A DNA stretch of 36,843 nt, taken from Nemertoderma westbladi. Its lineage: Eukaryota > Xenacoelomorpha > Nemertodermatida > Nemertodermatidae. Shown piece by piece: positions 10,139 to 18,673 of this stretch; positions within the stretch are counted from its first letter, which is position 1; each line of letters starts with the position of its first letter. Location: contig JAUCBJ010006908.1 of NCBI GenBank assembly GCA_032718475.1, positions 1 to 36,843 of the forward strand, read 5' to 3'. The translations under genes and the position numbers were made by a program. The notes beneath the pieces are model-generated. The model saw only the letters and a list, made by a program, of their open reading frames with translations, was not told where the DNA came from and did no database searches.

Positions 10139-10897
10139 TTCCCCAGGTACCATTACATACTTTATTTCCTTGACCAGGTACCATTATATACTTTATATAA
10201 CAAAACTTACTGACAGAAAGTAAATTATTTGTTCTAGAACAAAAATATTTATTTTATTTTTTTTTATTTTATTATTTTATTTTATTTGTTCTAGAATAAA
10301 AAACACATGATATATATATAATAGCCATTTTCACAAGAAAAAATTATAAAAAATTTTCAAATTTAATTTTTTTCACTAGCTAAAAAAGTACTAGCCAACA
10401 CAAAATCAAAATTATTAGCTCTCCCTACCATCCTACTGTCAGAAGGTCAAATATTTGATATGGAAAAAAAACCTCATGATAAAAACCTTTTTCATGTGAA
10501 AACAATTGGTAAAACTATGGGTACCCAAGGTGTACGTACCAATGCCTTTATACCCCTCCCCAGGTACCATTACATACTTTTTTCCTTCCCCACGTACCAT
10601 TACGTACGTTATTTCCTTCCCCAGATACCATTACATACTTTATTTCCTTCCCCAGGTACCATTACATAACTTTATTTCCTTCCCCAGGTACCATTATCTA
10701 CTTTATATCTTTCCCCGGGTACAATTACATAACTTTTTTTCCTTCTCCAGGTACCATTACATACTTTATTCCTTTCCCCAGGTACCATTATCTTCTTTAT
10801 TTCCTACCCCAGGTACCATTACATTCTTTATTTCCTTCCCCAGGTACCATTATCTACATTATTTCCTTACCCTGGTACCATTACATTCTTTATTTCC
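10139..10897 (+). repeat. 759-bp tandem duplication, second copy
   Basis: Near-identical second copy of 9380-10138. Its AT-rich spacer (10200-10549) contains the palindrome TTGTTCTAGAACAA and a TTTTATTTTATT-rich run. Near identity means a very recent event or an assembly duplication. Confidence 0.9.
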
Positions 10898-12858
10898 TTC
10901 CCCAGGTACCATTATCTACTTTATTTCCTTCCCCGGGAACCATTACATTTTTTATTTCCTTCCCCAGGCACGATTATCTACTTTATTTCCTTCCCCAGGT
11001 ACCATTACATTCTTCATTTCCTTCCCCAGGTGCGATTATCTACTTTATTTCCTTCCCCAGGTACCATTACATTCTTTATTTCCTTCCCCATGTACCATTA
11101 CATACTTTATTACATTCCCAAGGGACCATTTCATACTTTATTTCATTCCCCAGGTACCATTACATTCTTTATTTCCTTCCCCAGGTACCATTATATACTT
11201 TATTTCCTTCCCTAGGTACCATTATCTACTTTATTTCCTTCCCCTGGTAACATTATCTACTTTATTTCCTTCCCCGGGTACCATTATCTACTTTATTTCC
11301 TTCCCCAGGTACCATTATATACTTTATTTCCTTCCCCTGGTAACATTATCTACTTTATTTCCTTCCCCGGGTACCATTATCTACTTTATTTCCTTCCCCA
11401 GGTACCATTATATACTTTATTTCCTTCCCCTGGTAACATTATCTACTTTATCTCCTTCCCCAGGTACCATTACATTCTTTATTTCCTTCCCCGGGTACCA
11501 TTATCTACTTTATTTCCTTCCCCAGGTACCATTATATACTTTATTTCCTTCCCCTGGTAACATTATCTACTTTATTTCCTTCCCCTGGTAACATTATCTA
11601 CTTTATTTCCTTCCCCGGGTACCATTATCTACTTTATTTTCTTCCACAGGTACCATTATATACTTTATTTCCTTCCCCTGGTAACATTATCTACTTTATT
11701 TCCTTCCCCTGGTAACATTATCTACTTTATTTCCTTCCCCGGGTACCATTATCTACTTTATCTCCTTCCCCAGGTACCATTACATTCTTTATTTCCTTCC
11801 CCGGGTACCATTATCTACTTTACTTCCTTCCCCAGGTACCATTATATACTTTATTTCCTTCCCCTGGTAACATTATATACTTTATTTCCTTCCCCTGGTA
11901 ACATTATCTACTTTATTTCCTTCCCCGGGTACCATTATCTACTTTATCTCCTTCCCCAGGTACCATTACATTCATTTTTTCCTTCCCCGGGTACCATTAT
12001 CTACTTTATTTCCTTCCCCTGGTAACATTATCTACTTTATTTCCTTCCCCTGGTAACATTATCTACATTATTTCCTTCCCCGGGTACCATTATCTACTTT
12101 ATTTCCTTCCCCAGGTACCAATATATACTTTATTTCCTTCCCCTGGTAACATTATCTACTTTATTTCCTTCCCCAGGTACCATTACATTCTTTATTTCCT
12201 TCCCCTGGTACCATTATATACTTTATTTCCTTCCCTAGGTACCATTATATACTTTATTTCCTTCCCCTGGTAACATTATATACTTTATTTCCTTCCCCGG
12301 GTACCATTATCTACTTTATTTCCTTCCCCAGGTACCATTATATACTTTATTTCCTTCCCCTGGTAACATTATCTACTTTATTTCCTTCCCCGGGTACCAT
12401 TATCTACTTTATTTCCTTCCCCAGGTACCATTATATACTTTATTTCCTTCCCCTGGTAACATTATCTACTTTATTTCCTTCCCCAGGTACCTTTACATTC
12501 TTTATTTCCTTCCCCGGGTACCATTATCTACTTTATTTCCTTTCCCAGGTACCATTATATACTTTATTTCCTTCCCCTGGTAACATTATCTACTTTATTT
12601 CCTTCCCCTGGTAACATTATCTACTTTATTTCCTTCCCCGGGTACCATTATATACTTTATTTCCTTCGCTAGGTACCATTATATACTTTATTTCCTTCCC
12701 CTGGTAACATTATCTACTTTATTTCCTTCCCCAGGTACCATTACATTCTTTATTTCCTTCCCCTGGTACCATTATGTACTTTAATTCCTTCCCCAGGTAC
12801 CATTATATACTTTATTTCCTTCCCCTGGTAACATTATCTACTTTATTTCCTTCCCCAG

Positions 12859-13387
12859 GTACCATTACATACACTCCAACGACGGTGTTTCCTGCGGTTC
12901 CCTACTGGTAGAATTCTCCCTCCTTAACGGTTTCCCCAGCGAGACCGATCTATTTATCACCCAGGCTGTCCTGCAGTACCTCTGTCTCTACAAACGCGAA
13001 CCAGCCAGGCTATGCTTTGTTACCTATACCAATAAACACCCCGTGGTTACCTTAGAAACACCCCCTTCTACCCCTCCTAACTACTCTCTCCCGTTACTCA
13101 ACTTTATTTCCCTGCTACTAATGGCTATCGAGGGAGGTAAACTAACTGTTTTTACCATCCTTTGCGAGGCATACCGCCCTGAGTTACAATATCGGGATCG
13201 TTGCTACGCCGATTACTTGCAGCGGATTGGTCAGCTGTTTTTTGGTCTGGAGTCCCAGTCGCAGACACCAAGGGGCGGTTCTGGTCTCCTAGACGCCTTC
13301 ATGACCTCCAGAGCTACACCAACCGAGACCTCTAGACCCCAACGCCCTCTGGCGACTGTAATAACAACTGATGAAGATTTCGATTAA
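12859..13387 (+). CDS. GET4: GET4, exon 2 (C-terminal 176 codons)
   Basis: The exon starts with G completing the arginine codon, then YHYIHSNDGVSCGSLLVEFS, matching the YHFLHSADG ... LVEYS block of human GET4. Further matches are TQAVLQYLCL (human AQAVLQFLCL), YTNKHP, LPLLNFISLLLMAIEGGKLTVFTILCE and YADYLQRIGQLFFG (human YNEYLDRIGQLFFG). After this the tail (RGGSGLLDAF ... TTDEDFD) is hydrophilic and acidic at the end, like the variable GET4 C-terminus. The frame is open from 12859 to TAA at 13385-13387. The acceptor is the last member of the 31-bp acceptor-like array, so splice-site choice here is an open question. Confidence 0.93.
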
Positions 13388-13388
13388 A

Positions 13389-13394
13389 AATAAA
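13389..13394 (+). terminator. GET4: Probable GET4 polyadenylation signal
   Basis: AATAAA begins one base after the stop codon. Such a short 3' UTR is unusual but possible; I see no better signal in the next 100 bases. Confidence 0.5.
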
Positions 13395-13880
13395 ATTAAC
13401 TTATTTTGACTTGTAGTTTTTAACGGTTTATTGGTTTTCCTTTAATTTAATTTCAATATATTTTGATTAAAATTATGTGGTTTTAAGTGTTAAATCGCAA
13501 TTCTTTTGGTATTTGATATTTTACATCTACATCTGTGAATATATTAATATAAACAGATTCAGAATGAAAAATTGAATCGATTGCAATATTTTAAGCAAAG
13601 TAAGTTTTAAGGGGGGGGGGGGGGGGGGGGGGGGCTGTGTGTTATCCCCCCACTAATCACGAAGTACAAATCACTGGTAGGCTTACACAGAGGACAGACC
13701 AACTAGGTTTGTTTTGAGACTGTATTTAAAGCGATCAGGTTTACCTAACAAATGCAAATTTATTTGAATTTCTAATTTGAATTTCCGTAGGCCTACTTAT
13801 TCGCTATTGGATCTTACTGTTTAAACGGGATCCCTATCACGAAAAACCGGGATCCCGGTGAAAAAATCCCGATACTAACT
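13395..13880. other. AT-rich spacer with poly-G run
   Basis: No gene is visible. A run of 24 G lies at 13611-13634. Near 13828-13860 GGGATCCC occurs twice, once inside ACCGGGATCCCGGT, a perfect palindrome. Confidence 0.6.
13611..13634 (+). repeat. Poly-G run (24 G)
   Basis: Uninterrupted G run with G-quadruplex potential; its length is probably unreliable in any assembly. Confidence 0.9.
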
Positions 13881-16390
13881 AGTGAGCTTGCCTACTTAGA
13901 TAGTGAGTTAGTTTGTGAGTGTTACCCGCAGTGAACTTAGATAGTGAGTTAGTTTGTGAGTGTTACCAGCAGTTGAGCTTGCCTACTTAGTAGTGAGTTA
14001 GTTTGTGAGTGTTACCCGCAGTTGAGCTTGCCTACTTAGTAGTGAGTTAGTTTGAGAGTGTTACCCGCAGTGAACTTAGTAGTGAGTTAGTTTGTGAGTG
14101 TTACCCGCAGTTGAGCTTGCCTACTTAGTAGTGAGTTAGTTTGTGAGTGTTACCCGCAGTGAACTTGGTAGTGAGTTAGTTTGTGAGTGTTACCGGCAGT
14201 GAACTTAGTAGTGAGTTAGTTTGTGAGTGTTACCCGCAGTTGAGCTTGCCTACTTAGTAGTGAGTTAGTTTGTGAGTGTTACCCGCAGTGAACTTAGTAG
14301 TGAGTTAGTTTGTGAGTGTTACCCGCAGTGAACTTAGTAGTGAGTTAGTTTGTGAGTGTTACCCGCAGTTGAGCTTGCCTACTTGGTAGTGAGTTAGTTT
14401 GTGAGTGTTACCCGCAGTGAACTTAGTAGTGAGTTAGTTTGTGAGTGTTACCCGCAGTTGAGCTTGCCTACTTAGTAGTGAGTTAGTTTGTGAGTGTTAC
14501 CCGCAGTTGAGCTTGCCTACTTAGTAGTGAGTTAGTTTGTGAGTGTTACCCGCAGTTGAGCTTGCCTACTTAGTAGTGAGTTAGTTTGTGAGTGTTACCC
14601 GCAGTTGAGACTTAGTAGTGAGTTAGTTTGTGAGTGTTACCCGCAGTGAACTTAGTAGTGAGTTAGTTTGTGAGTGTTACCCGCAGTTGAGCTTGCCTAC
14701 TTAGTAGTGAGTTAGTTTGTGAGTGTTACCCGCAGTGAACTTAGTAGTGAGTTAGTTTGTGAGTGTTACCCGCAGTTGAGCTTGCCTACTTAGTAGTGAG
14801 TTAGTTTGTGAGTGTTACCCGCAGTGAACTTAGTAGTGAGTTAGTTTGTGAGTGTTACCCGCAGTTGAGCTTGCCTACTTAGTAGTGAGTTTGTTTGTGA
14901 GTGTTACCCTCAGTTGAGCTTGCCTACTTAGTAGTGAGTTAGTTTGTGAGTGTTACCCGCAGTGAACTTAGTAGTGAGTTAGTTTGTGAGTGTTACCCGC
15001 AGTGAACTTAGTAGTGAGTTAGTTTGTGAGTGTTACCCGCAGTTGAGCTTGCCTACTTAGTAGTGAGTTAGTTTGTGAGTGTTACCCGCAGTGAACTTAG
15101 TAGTGAGTTAGTTTGTGAGTGTTACCCGCAGTTGAGCTTGCCTACTTAGTAGTGAGTTAGTTTGTGAGTGTTACCCGCAGTTGAGCTTGCCTACTTAGTA
15201 GTGAGTTAGTTTGTGAGTGTTACCCGCAGTTGAGCTTGCCTACTTAGTAGTGAGTTAGTTTGTGAGTGTTACCCGCAGTGACCACTTAGTAGTGAGTTAG
15301 TTTGTGAGTGTTACCCGCAGTGAACTTAGTAGTGAGTTAGTTTGTGAGTGTTACCCGCAGTTGAGCTTGCCTACTTGGTAGTGAGTTAGTTTGTGAGTGT
15401 TACCCGCAGTGAACTTAGTAGTGAGTTAGTTTGTGAGTGTTACCCGCAGTTGAGCTTGCCTACTTGGTAGTGAGTTAGTTTGTGAGTGTTACCCGCAGTG
15501 AACTAGCATACAATGGTAAGTTAGTGCAATATAATCAACCATCAGTAGAGCTGCACTTACAAGCATTTAGTTAAGAAATCAAGTCACATTAACGCAAAGA
15601 GATACAAACGTTAAGTAAAAGAGATATTAACGTTAATGTTGAGTGTCTACCAGATAGTGAACTTAGTAGTGAGTTAGTTTGTGAGTGTTACCCGCAGTTG
15701 AGCTTGCCTACTTAGTAGTGAGTTAGTTTGTGAGTGTTACCCGCAGTTGAGCTTGCCTACTAAGTAGTGAGTTAGTTTGTGAGTGTTACCCGCAGTTGAG
15801 CTTGCCTACTTAGTAGTGAGTTAGTTTGTGAGTGTTACCCGCAGTTGAGCTTGCCTACTAAGTAGTGAGTTAGTTTGTGAGTGTTACCCGCAGTTGAGAT
15901 TGCCTACTTAGTAGTGAGTTAGTTTGTGAGTGTTACCCACAGTTGAGCTTGCCTACTTAGTAGTGAGTTAGTTTGTGAGTGTTACCCGCAGTTGAGCTTG
16001 CTTACTTAGTAGTGAGTTAGTTTGTGAGTGTTACCAGCAGTTGAGCTTGCCTACTTAGATAGTGAGTTAGTTTGTGAGTGTTACCCACAGTTGAGCTTGC
16101 CTACTTAGTAGTGAGTTAGTTTGTGAGTGTTACCCGCAGTTGTGCTTGCTTACTTAGTAGTGAGTTAGTTTGTGAGTGTTACCAGCAGTTGAGCTTGCCT
16201 ACTTAGATAGTGAGTTAGTTTGTGAGTGTTACCCGCAGTTGAGCTTGCCTACTTAGATGGTGAGTTAGTTTGTGAGTGTTACCCGCAGTGAACTTAGTAG
16301 TGAGTTAGTTTGTGAGTGTTACCCGCAGTTGAGCTTGCCTACTTAGTAGTGAGTTAGTTTGTGAGTGTTACCCGCAGTTGAGCTTGCCTA
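13881..16390 (+). repeat. 49/40-bp minisatellite downstream of GET4
   Basis: About fifty units share the 29-nt core that begins TGAGTTAGTTTGTGAGTG and ends TTACCCGCAGT. They differ in the lead-in: long units (49 bp) carry TGAGCTTGCCTACTTAGTAG and short units (40 bp) GAACTTAGTAG. The two types are intermixed on the left, while the part after 15656 is almost all long. The array is broken at 15505-15655 by unrelated DNA that contains an AACGTTAA/TTAACGTT pair. Some units carry TTAGAT for TTAG or CCAGCAG for CCCGCAG. Confidence 0.93.
15505..15655. other. Non-repeat island inside the 49/40-bp array
   Basis: About 150 bp without the repeat core. It has no long ORF and no recognisable element, and may be an insertion or a surviving piece of pre-array DNA. 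Confidence 0.6.
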
Positions 16391-16470
16391 ATAATAATAA
16401 TTGTATTTATAAAGTGCACTATACATGATGATCTAGGCGCTAGTATGTGAAGTGAACATGTTGTAGGTTT
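16390..16470 (+). mobile_element. Possible short transposon tail (ATAATAATAATT ... TATAAAGTGC)
   Basis: ATAATAATAATTGTATTTATAAAGTGC followed by GATCTAGGCGCT resembles a short element end often seen in marine invertebrate genomes, where an (AAT)n tract precedes a TTATAAAGCGC-like word and a later AGGCGCT. This is recalled resemblance, not a family assignment. Confidence 0.3.
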
Positions 16471-16687
16471 ATTTTGATGAACAGCAACTTGCCTTGGAAT
16501 TTGTCTTACATACATTATGTCAATTAATAAAAATTTCAAATTTGAAAAATGTGTAAATGGGTGTTAGAGAGGAGCAAATCTCTACTACTGGTGTTAATAT
16601 TTGTATTGAAGGTACAAATTACAGTATCATCGTATTTAATCATGAATTGATAAAGTTACTGAAGCGGTTCTATTTATACCGTTTTTC

Positions 16688-16849
16688 TCAATTTCTGTAG
16701 CAGGATGACTTAGAACTTCCCTGTGCATCCTCGTCCCCTGTCTCCTCCACCGCATCTATTTCTCGAGATAGGGCTATACGGTCACTTCCACCGGCGCTAG
16801 TAGGCTCTATATGCACAGATTTCGTGGTTTTTGCTTGCGATTTTCCCAT
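16688..16849 (-). CDS. Short acidic ORF, unidentified (53 residues)
   Basis: The minus-strand ATG at 16849-16847 opens a 53-codon frame to TGA at 16688. It begins basic (MGKSQAKTTK) and becomes acidic (REIDAVEETGDEDA). The 160-bp stretch is clearly GC-richer than the AT-rich DNA on both sides, so it stands out as possibly coding. It could be the first exon of a gene or the N-terminus of a retroelement ORF1. The opposite strand is also open and preceded by an acceptor-like TTCTCAATTTCTGTAG, so strand and reality are both uncertain. Confidence 0.3.
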   Translation of the reverse strand: MGKSQAKTTKSVHIEPTSAGGSDRIALSREIDAVEETGDEDAQGSSKSSCYRN

Positions 16850-17635
16850 TTATTATGGGATTATATTTTGTTGTTAATTTGAATGTATAATATCAAAGAG
16901 ACTTGTTCTAGAACATTGTAAATACAAAATAATACAAAAACATATATGTATTTAATAAATATAAATTAAATATAAGTTAAATATGTACAATAATATAAAT
17001 TTAAATTAAGTTAAGAAAGTTAGGGTTATACAAAAACATATATCTATATATGTGTTAAATATATATTAAATAAATAAATAAATAATAAATAAAGCCACCT
17101 GACACACGTATGGTTGGAGTTGAAAGAGATTTTAAAAGATAATATAGTTTATGTAAATATGAAATAAATAAATATATAATACATATTTGTTATATATATA
17201 TAATATATATAAAATATTACATTAAATTATATTTTCTCAAAAAATATATATAAACCACTCAGTCACTTAAAAATCGCTACTATTTTCTGAAAATTTTCAT
17301 AATATGTATAATATATATATATATATGTTGAATACATATTATAAATTATATAACCGTAGATCTTGTCGTGATGATAGTGAAAAAAAAAACGGGGCCCCAG
17401 GCCACACTAATACCAAAAATACTAGCTGTAAAAAAACACTAGCTATCCTAAAAAACATATCTACTAATGTTCTAGAATTCTTACCAATAACCAAAATAAA
17501 AAATTACCGTATTTTTAAAATTTAAAAATTGTCACACAAACTATATACTAGTGCCCCTTTCGTGGTAACCAAATAACATTGGCCCATGTGAAGTATACCA
17601 GACTTTCTGCCGTTATATTTCACTTCGCAGTTACC
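16850..17635. other. AT-rich region without genes
   Basis: Dominated by ATATAT, AAATAAATAAAT and similar words (for example near 17040-17080, 17195-17215 and 17305-17330). A 73-codon frame at 17304-17525 starts in the AT repeat and looks like chance. Confidence 0.6.
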
Positions 17636-17655
17636 CCCATGTGAAGAATACCAGG
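17636..17655 (+). repeat. Inverted repeat, left arm
   Basis: This 20-mer is the exact reverse complement of 17834-17853 (CCTGGTATTCTTCACATGGG). A one-mismatch direct relative of its first 19 bases lies at 17583-17601. The arms are about 180 bp apart. Confidence 0.85.
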
Positions 17656-17670
17656 TTTTTACCAAAATCA

Positions 17671-17711
17671 CAGGTTGCAGAAGGGCTGAATTTAACCAAA
17701 ACAATAAACGA
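17671..17711 (-). repeat. Dispersed ~45-bp motif, copy 3
   Basis: Minus strand begins TCGTTTATTGTTTTGGTT, identical to copy 2 at 3361, and ends CTGCAACCTG where the other copies have CTGTAACCTG. It lies between the arms of the 17636/17834 inverted repeat. Confidence 0.55.
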
Positions 17712-17833
17712 ATTAGTACATGTACAGGTTCTAAGACAGAAATAAGCGCTATAAAACACTTAATAAAGATAAATTAAAAAAAAATAAAAATCGTCATATA
17801 AAACTCAATAAAAATTCGACCGAAAAGTGAAAT

Positions 17834-17853
17834 CCTGGTATTCTTCACATGGG
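17834..17853 (-). repeat. Inverted repeat, right arm
   Basis: Perfect 20-bp partner of 17636-17655. A hairpin with a loop of about 180 nt, or the ends of a small non-autonomous element, are both possible. Confidence 0.85.
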
Positions 17854-17922
17854 CGATAAAATTCTAGAACACATTATAAAACTAATAATTCATTGCAGCA
17901 AACAAATAAACTATGATAAATG

Positions 17923-18243
17923 CTATAAAACAAAATCTCGAAATCTGATCATATATGGGCCTAACAGCAGCAGGTCAGCCATCTGATCGTGATTAGCATC
18001 TATTGATCTAAGAATTTTACAAAATTTAACGAAACCTTCCTGGGTTGTCCTCTTTAGGAATTGTAATATTGTATAGTTGCGGTCTTGGTTTGTTTGTTTG
18101 GCTCGAATTTCTTGTAGATTTCCGACATGAAACATCCTATCCCTTTCCAATCTGATTAACACAGAATTACTGTCCATATTCTTTATCAAAAAACTCAAAT
18201 TCTGTTGGATAGCAAGGTAGCTTTCCTTAGTGAGGAAAACCAT
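17923..18243 (-). CDS. CARD-like (death-fold) single-domain protein
   Basis: The 106-residue frame matches the CARD pattern along nearly its whole length: LAIQQNLSFLIKNM, then MDSNSVLIRLERDRMF, GNLQEIRAKQTNQDR, YTILQFLKRTTQEGFVKFCKILR and a final DQMADLLLL helix. The word order (N-L-x-F-L ... QEIRA ... T-x-x-D-R ... IL-x-x-L-x-R ... GF-x-x-FC-x-x-LR) is like the CARDs of RAIDD/CRADD and initiator caspases, which recruit partners by CARD-CARD contact in death or immune signalling. Context AAAATGG at the start is good. I see no donor site before the TAG, so it is either a CARD-only protein, an intronless copy or an exon with an unseen donor. Confidence 0.6.
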   Translation of the reverse strand: MVFLTKESYLAIQQNLSFLIKNMDSNSVLIRLERDRMFHVGNLQEIRAKQTNQDRNYTILQFLKRTTQEGFVKFCKILRSIDANHDQMADLLLLGPYMIRFRDFVL

Positions 18244-18673
18244 TTTTAATATATCGCTTTGTTATGTATTTATTAGCCCCCAAGAAGAGCATTAATAAAA
18301 AATACAAACAAAATAAGTAACAAAAAAATAAAACATAAATAAAGTAGTATCGGTATCTAAAAATAAGTAAAATAAGTAGCTTTAAGTTTCTGAGCGCAAA
18401 AATATATCGATTAATTATAGCTATAAATTTTTAATGCAGCATTCCAGAATATTCTGTATTTATTGATTAGATATAATAAACGAGAATTATTGAAATCTTT
18501 CAAAGATATACAGACCTTTTTTACATAACATTTTATTTAAATTTTATTTTTTTTAATTTAAAAATTTATTTAACAGAAGCAAAAATACATTCTTCACATT
18601 CTGTAAGATTGGCCGTGAAACGAACGAAGACTGAAAGCCTCAAATACTGACTCACACTTGACAAACATATGTT
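18244..18673. other. AT-rich spacer between the CARD-like ORF and the 68-bp satellite
   Basis: Contains runs such as AATAAGTAACAAAAAAATAAAAC and TTTTATTTAAATTTTATTTTTTTT. I see no gene. The composition changes abruptly from AT-rich to CpG-rich at 18674. Confidence 0.6.

Larger units (their letters stand above)
4510..12858 (+). other. GET4: GET4 intron 1 (8.35 kb, the only intron inferred)
   Basis: The intron begins GTAAGT at 4510 and ends TTTATTTCCTTCCCCAG at 12858. Joining the flanking exons restores an AGG arginine codon and the conserved block EA-R-YHYIHSNDG, which corresponds to ES-R-YHFLHSADG in human GET4, so no middle exon is needed. It contains a CR1-like 3' fragment, RTE copy 2, an inverted RTE endonuclease half and the 31-bp acceptor-derived minisatellite. 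Bases 4514-4838 and 7960-9065 show nothing recognisable apart from AT-rich DNA and a short GACCT repeat. Confidence 0.88.
9066..12872 (+). repeat. 31-bp minisatellite built from the GET4 exon-2 splice acceptor
   Basis: The unit is TTTATTTCCTTCCCCAG (17 nt) plus GTACCATTACATAC (14 nt). The 17-mer is exactly the polypyrimidine tract and AG that precede exon 2, and the 14-mer is exactly the first 14 bases of exon 2; the final unit is the real acceptor at 12858/12859. I estimate about 100 units in three blocks: 9066-9440 (degenerate), 9791-10199 and 10550-12858. Most units in the last 1.6 kb fall into types A (CAG-GTACC), B (CTG-GTAAC) and C (CGG-GTACC), often in A-B-C order giving a 93-bp period. 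The consensus has no stop codon in any forward frame, so the long ORFs here are artefacts of the repeat. Confidence 0.93.

Noticed and set aside
9048-11591. ORFs of 69-361 codons in the 31-bp minisatellite (repeating PRYHYILYFLP).
   Set aside because: The repeat has no forward stop in its consensus, so open frames are expected; the sequence is intronic. Only possible use as alternative exon extensions is kept as a finding.
12859-13387. The 31-bp repeat giving rise to exon 2 by exonisation.
   Set aside because: The exon start encodes residues conserved with human GET4 (YHYIHSNDG versus YHFLHSADG), so the exon is older than the array.
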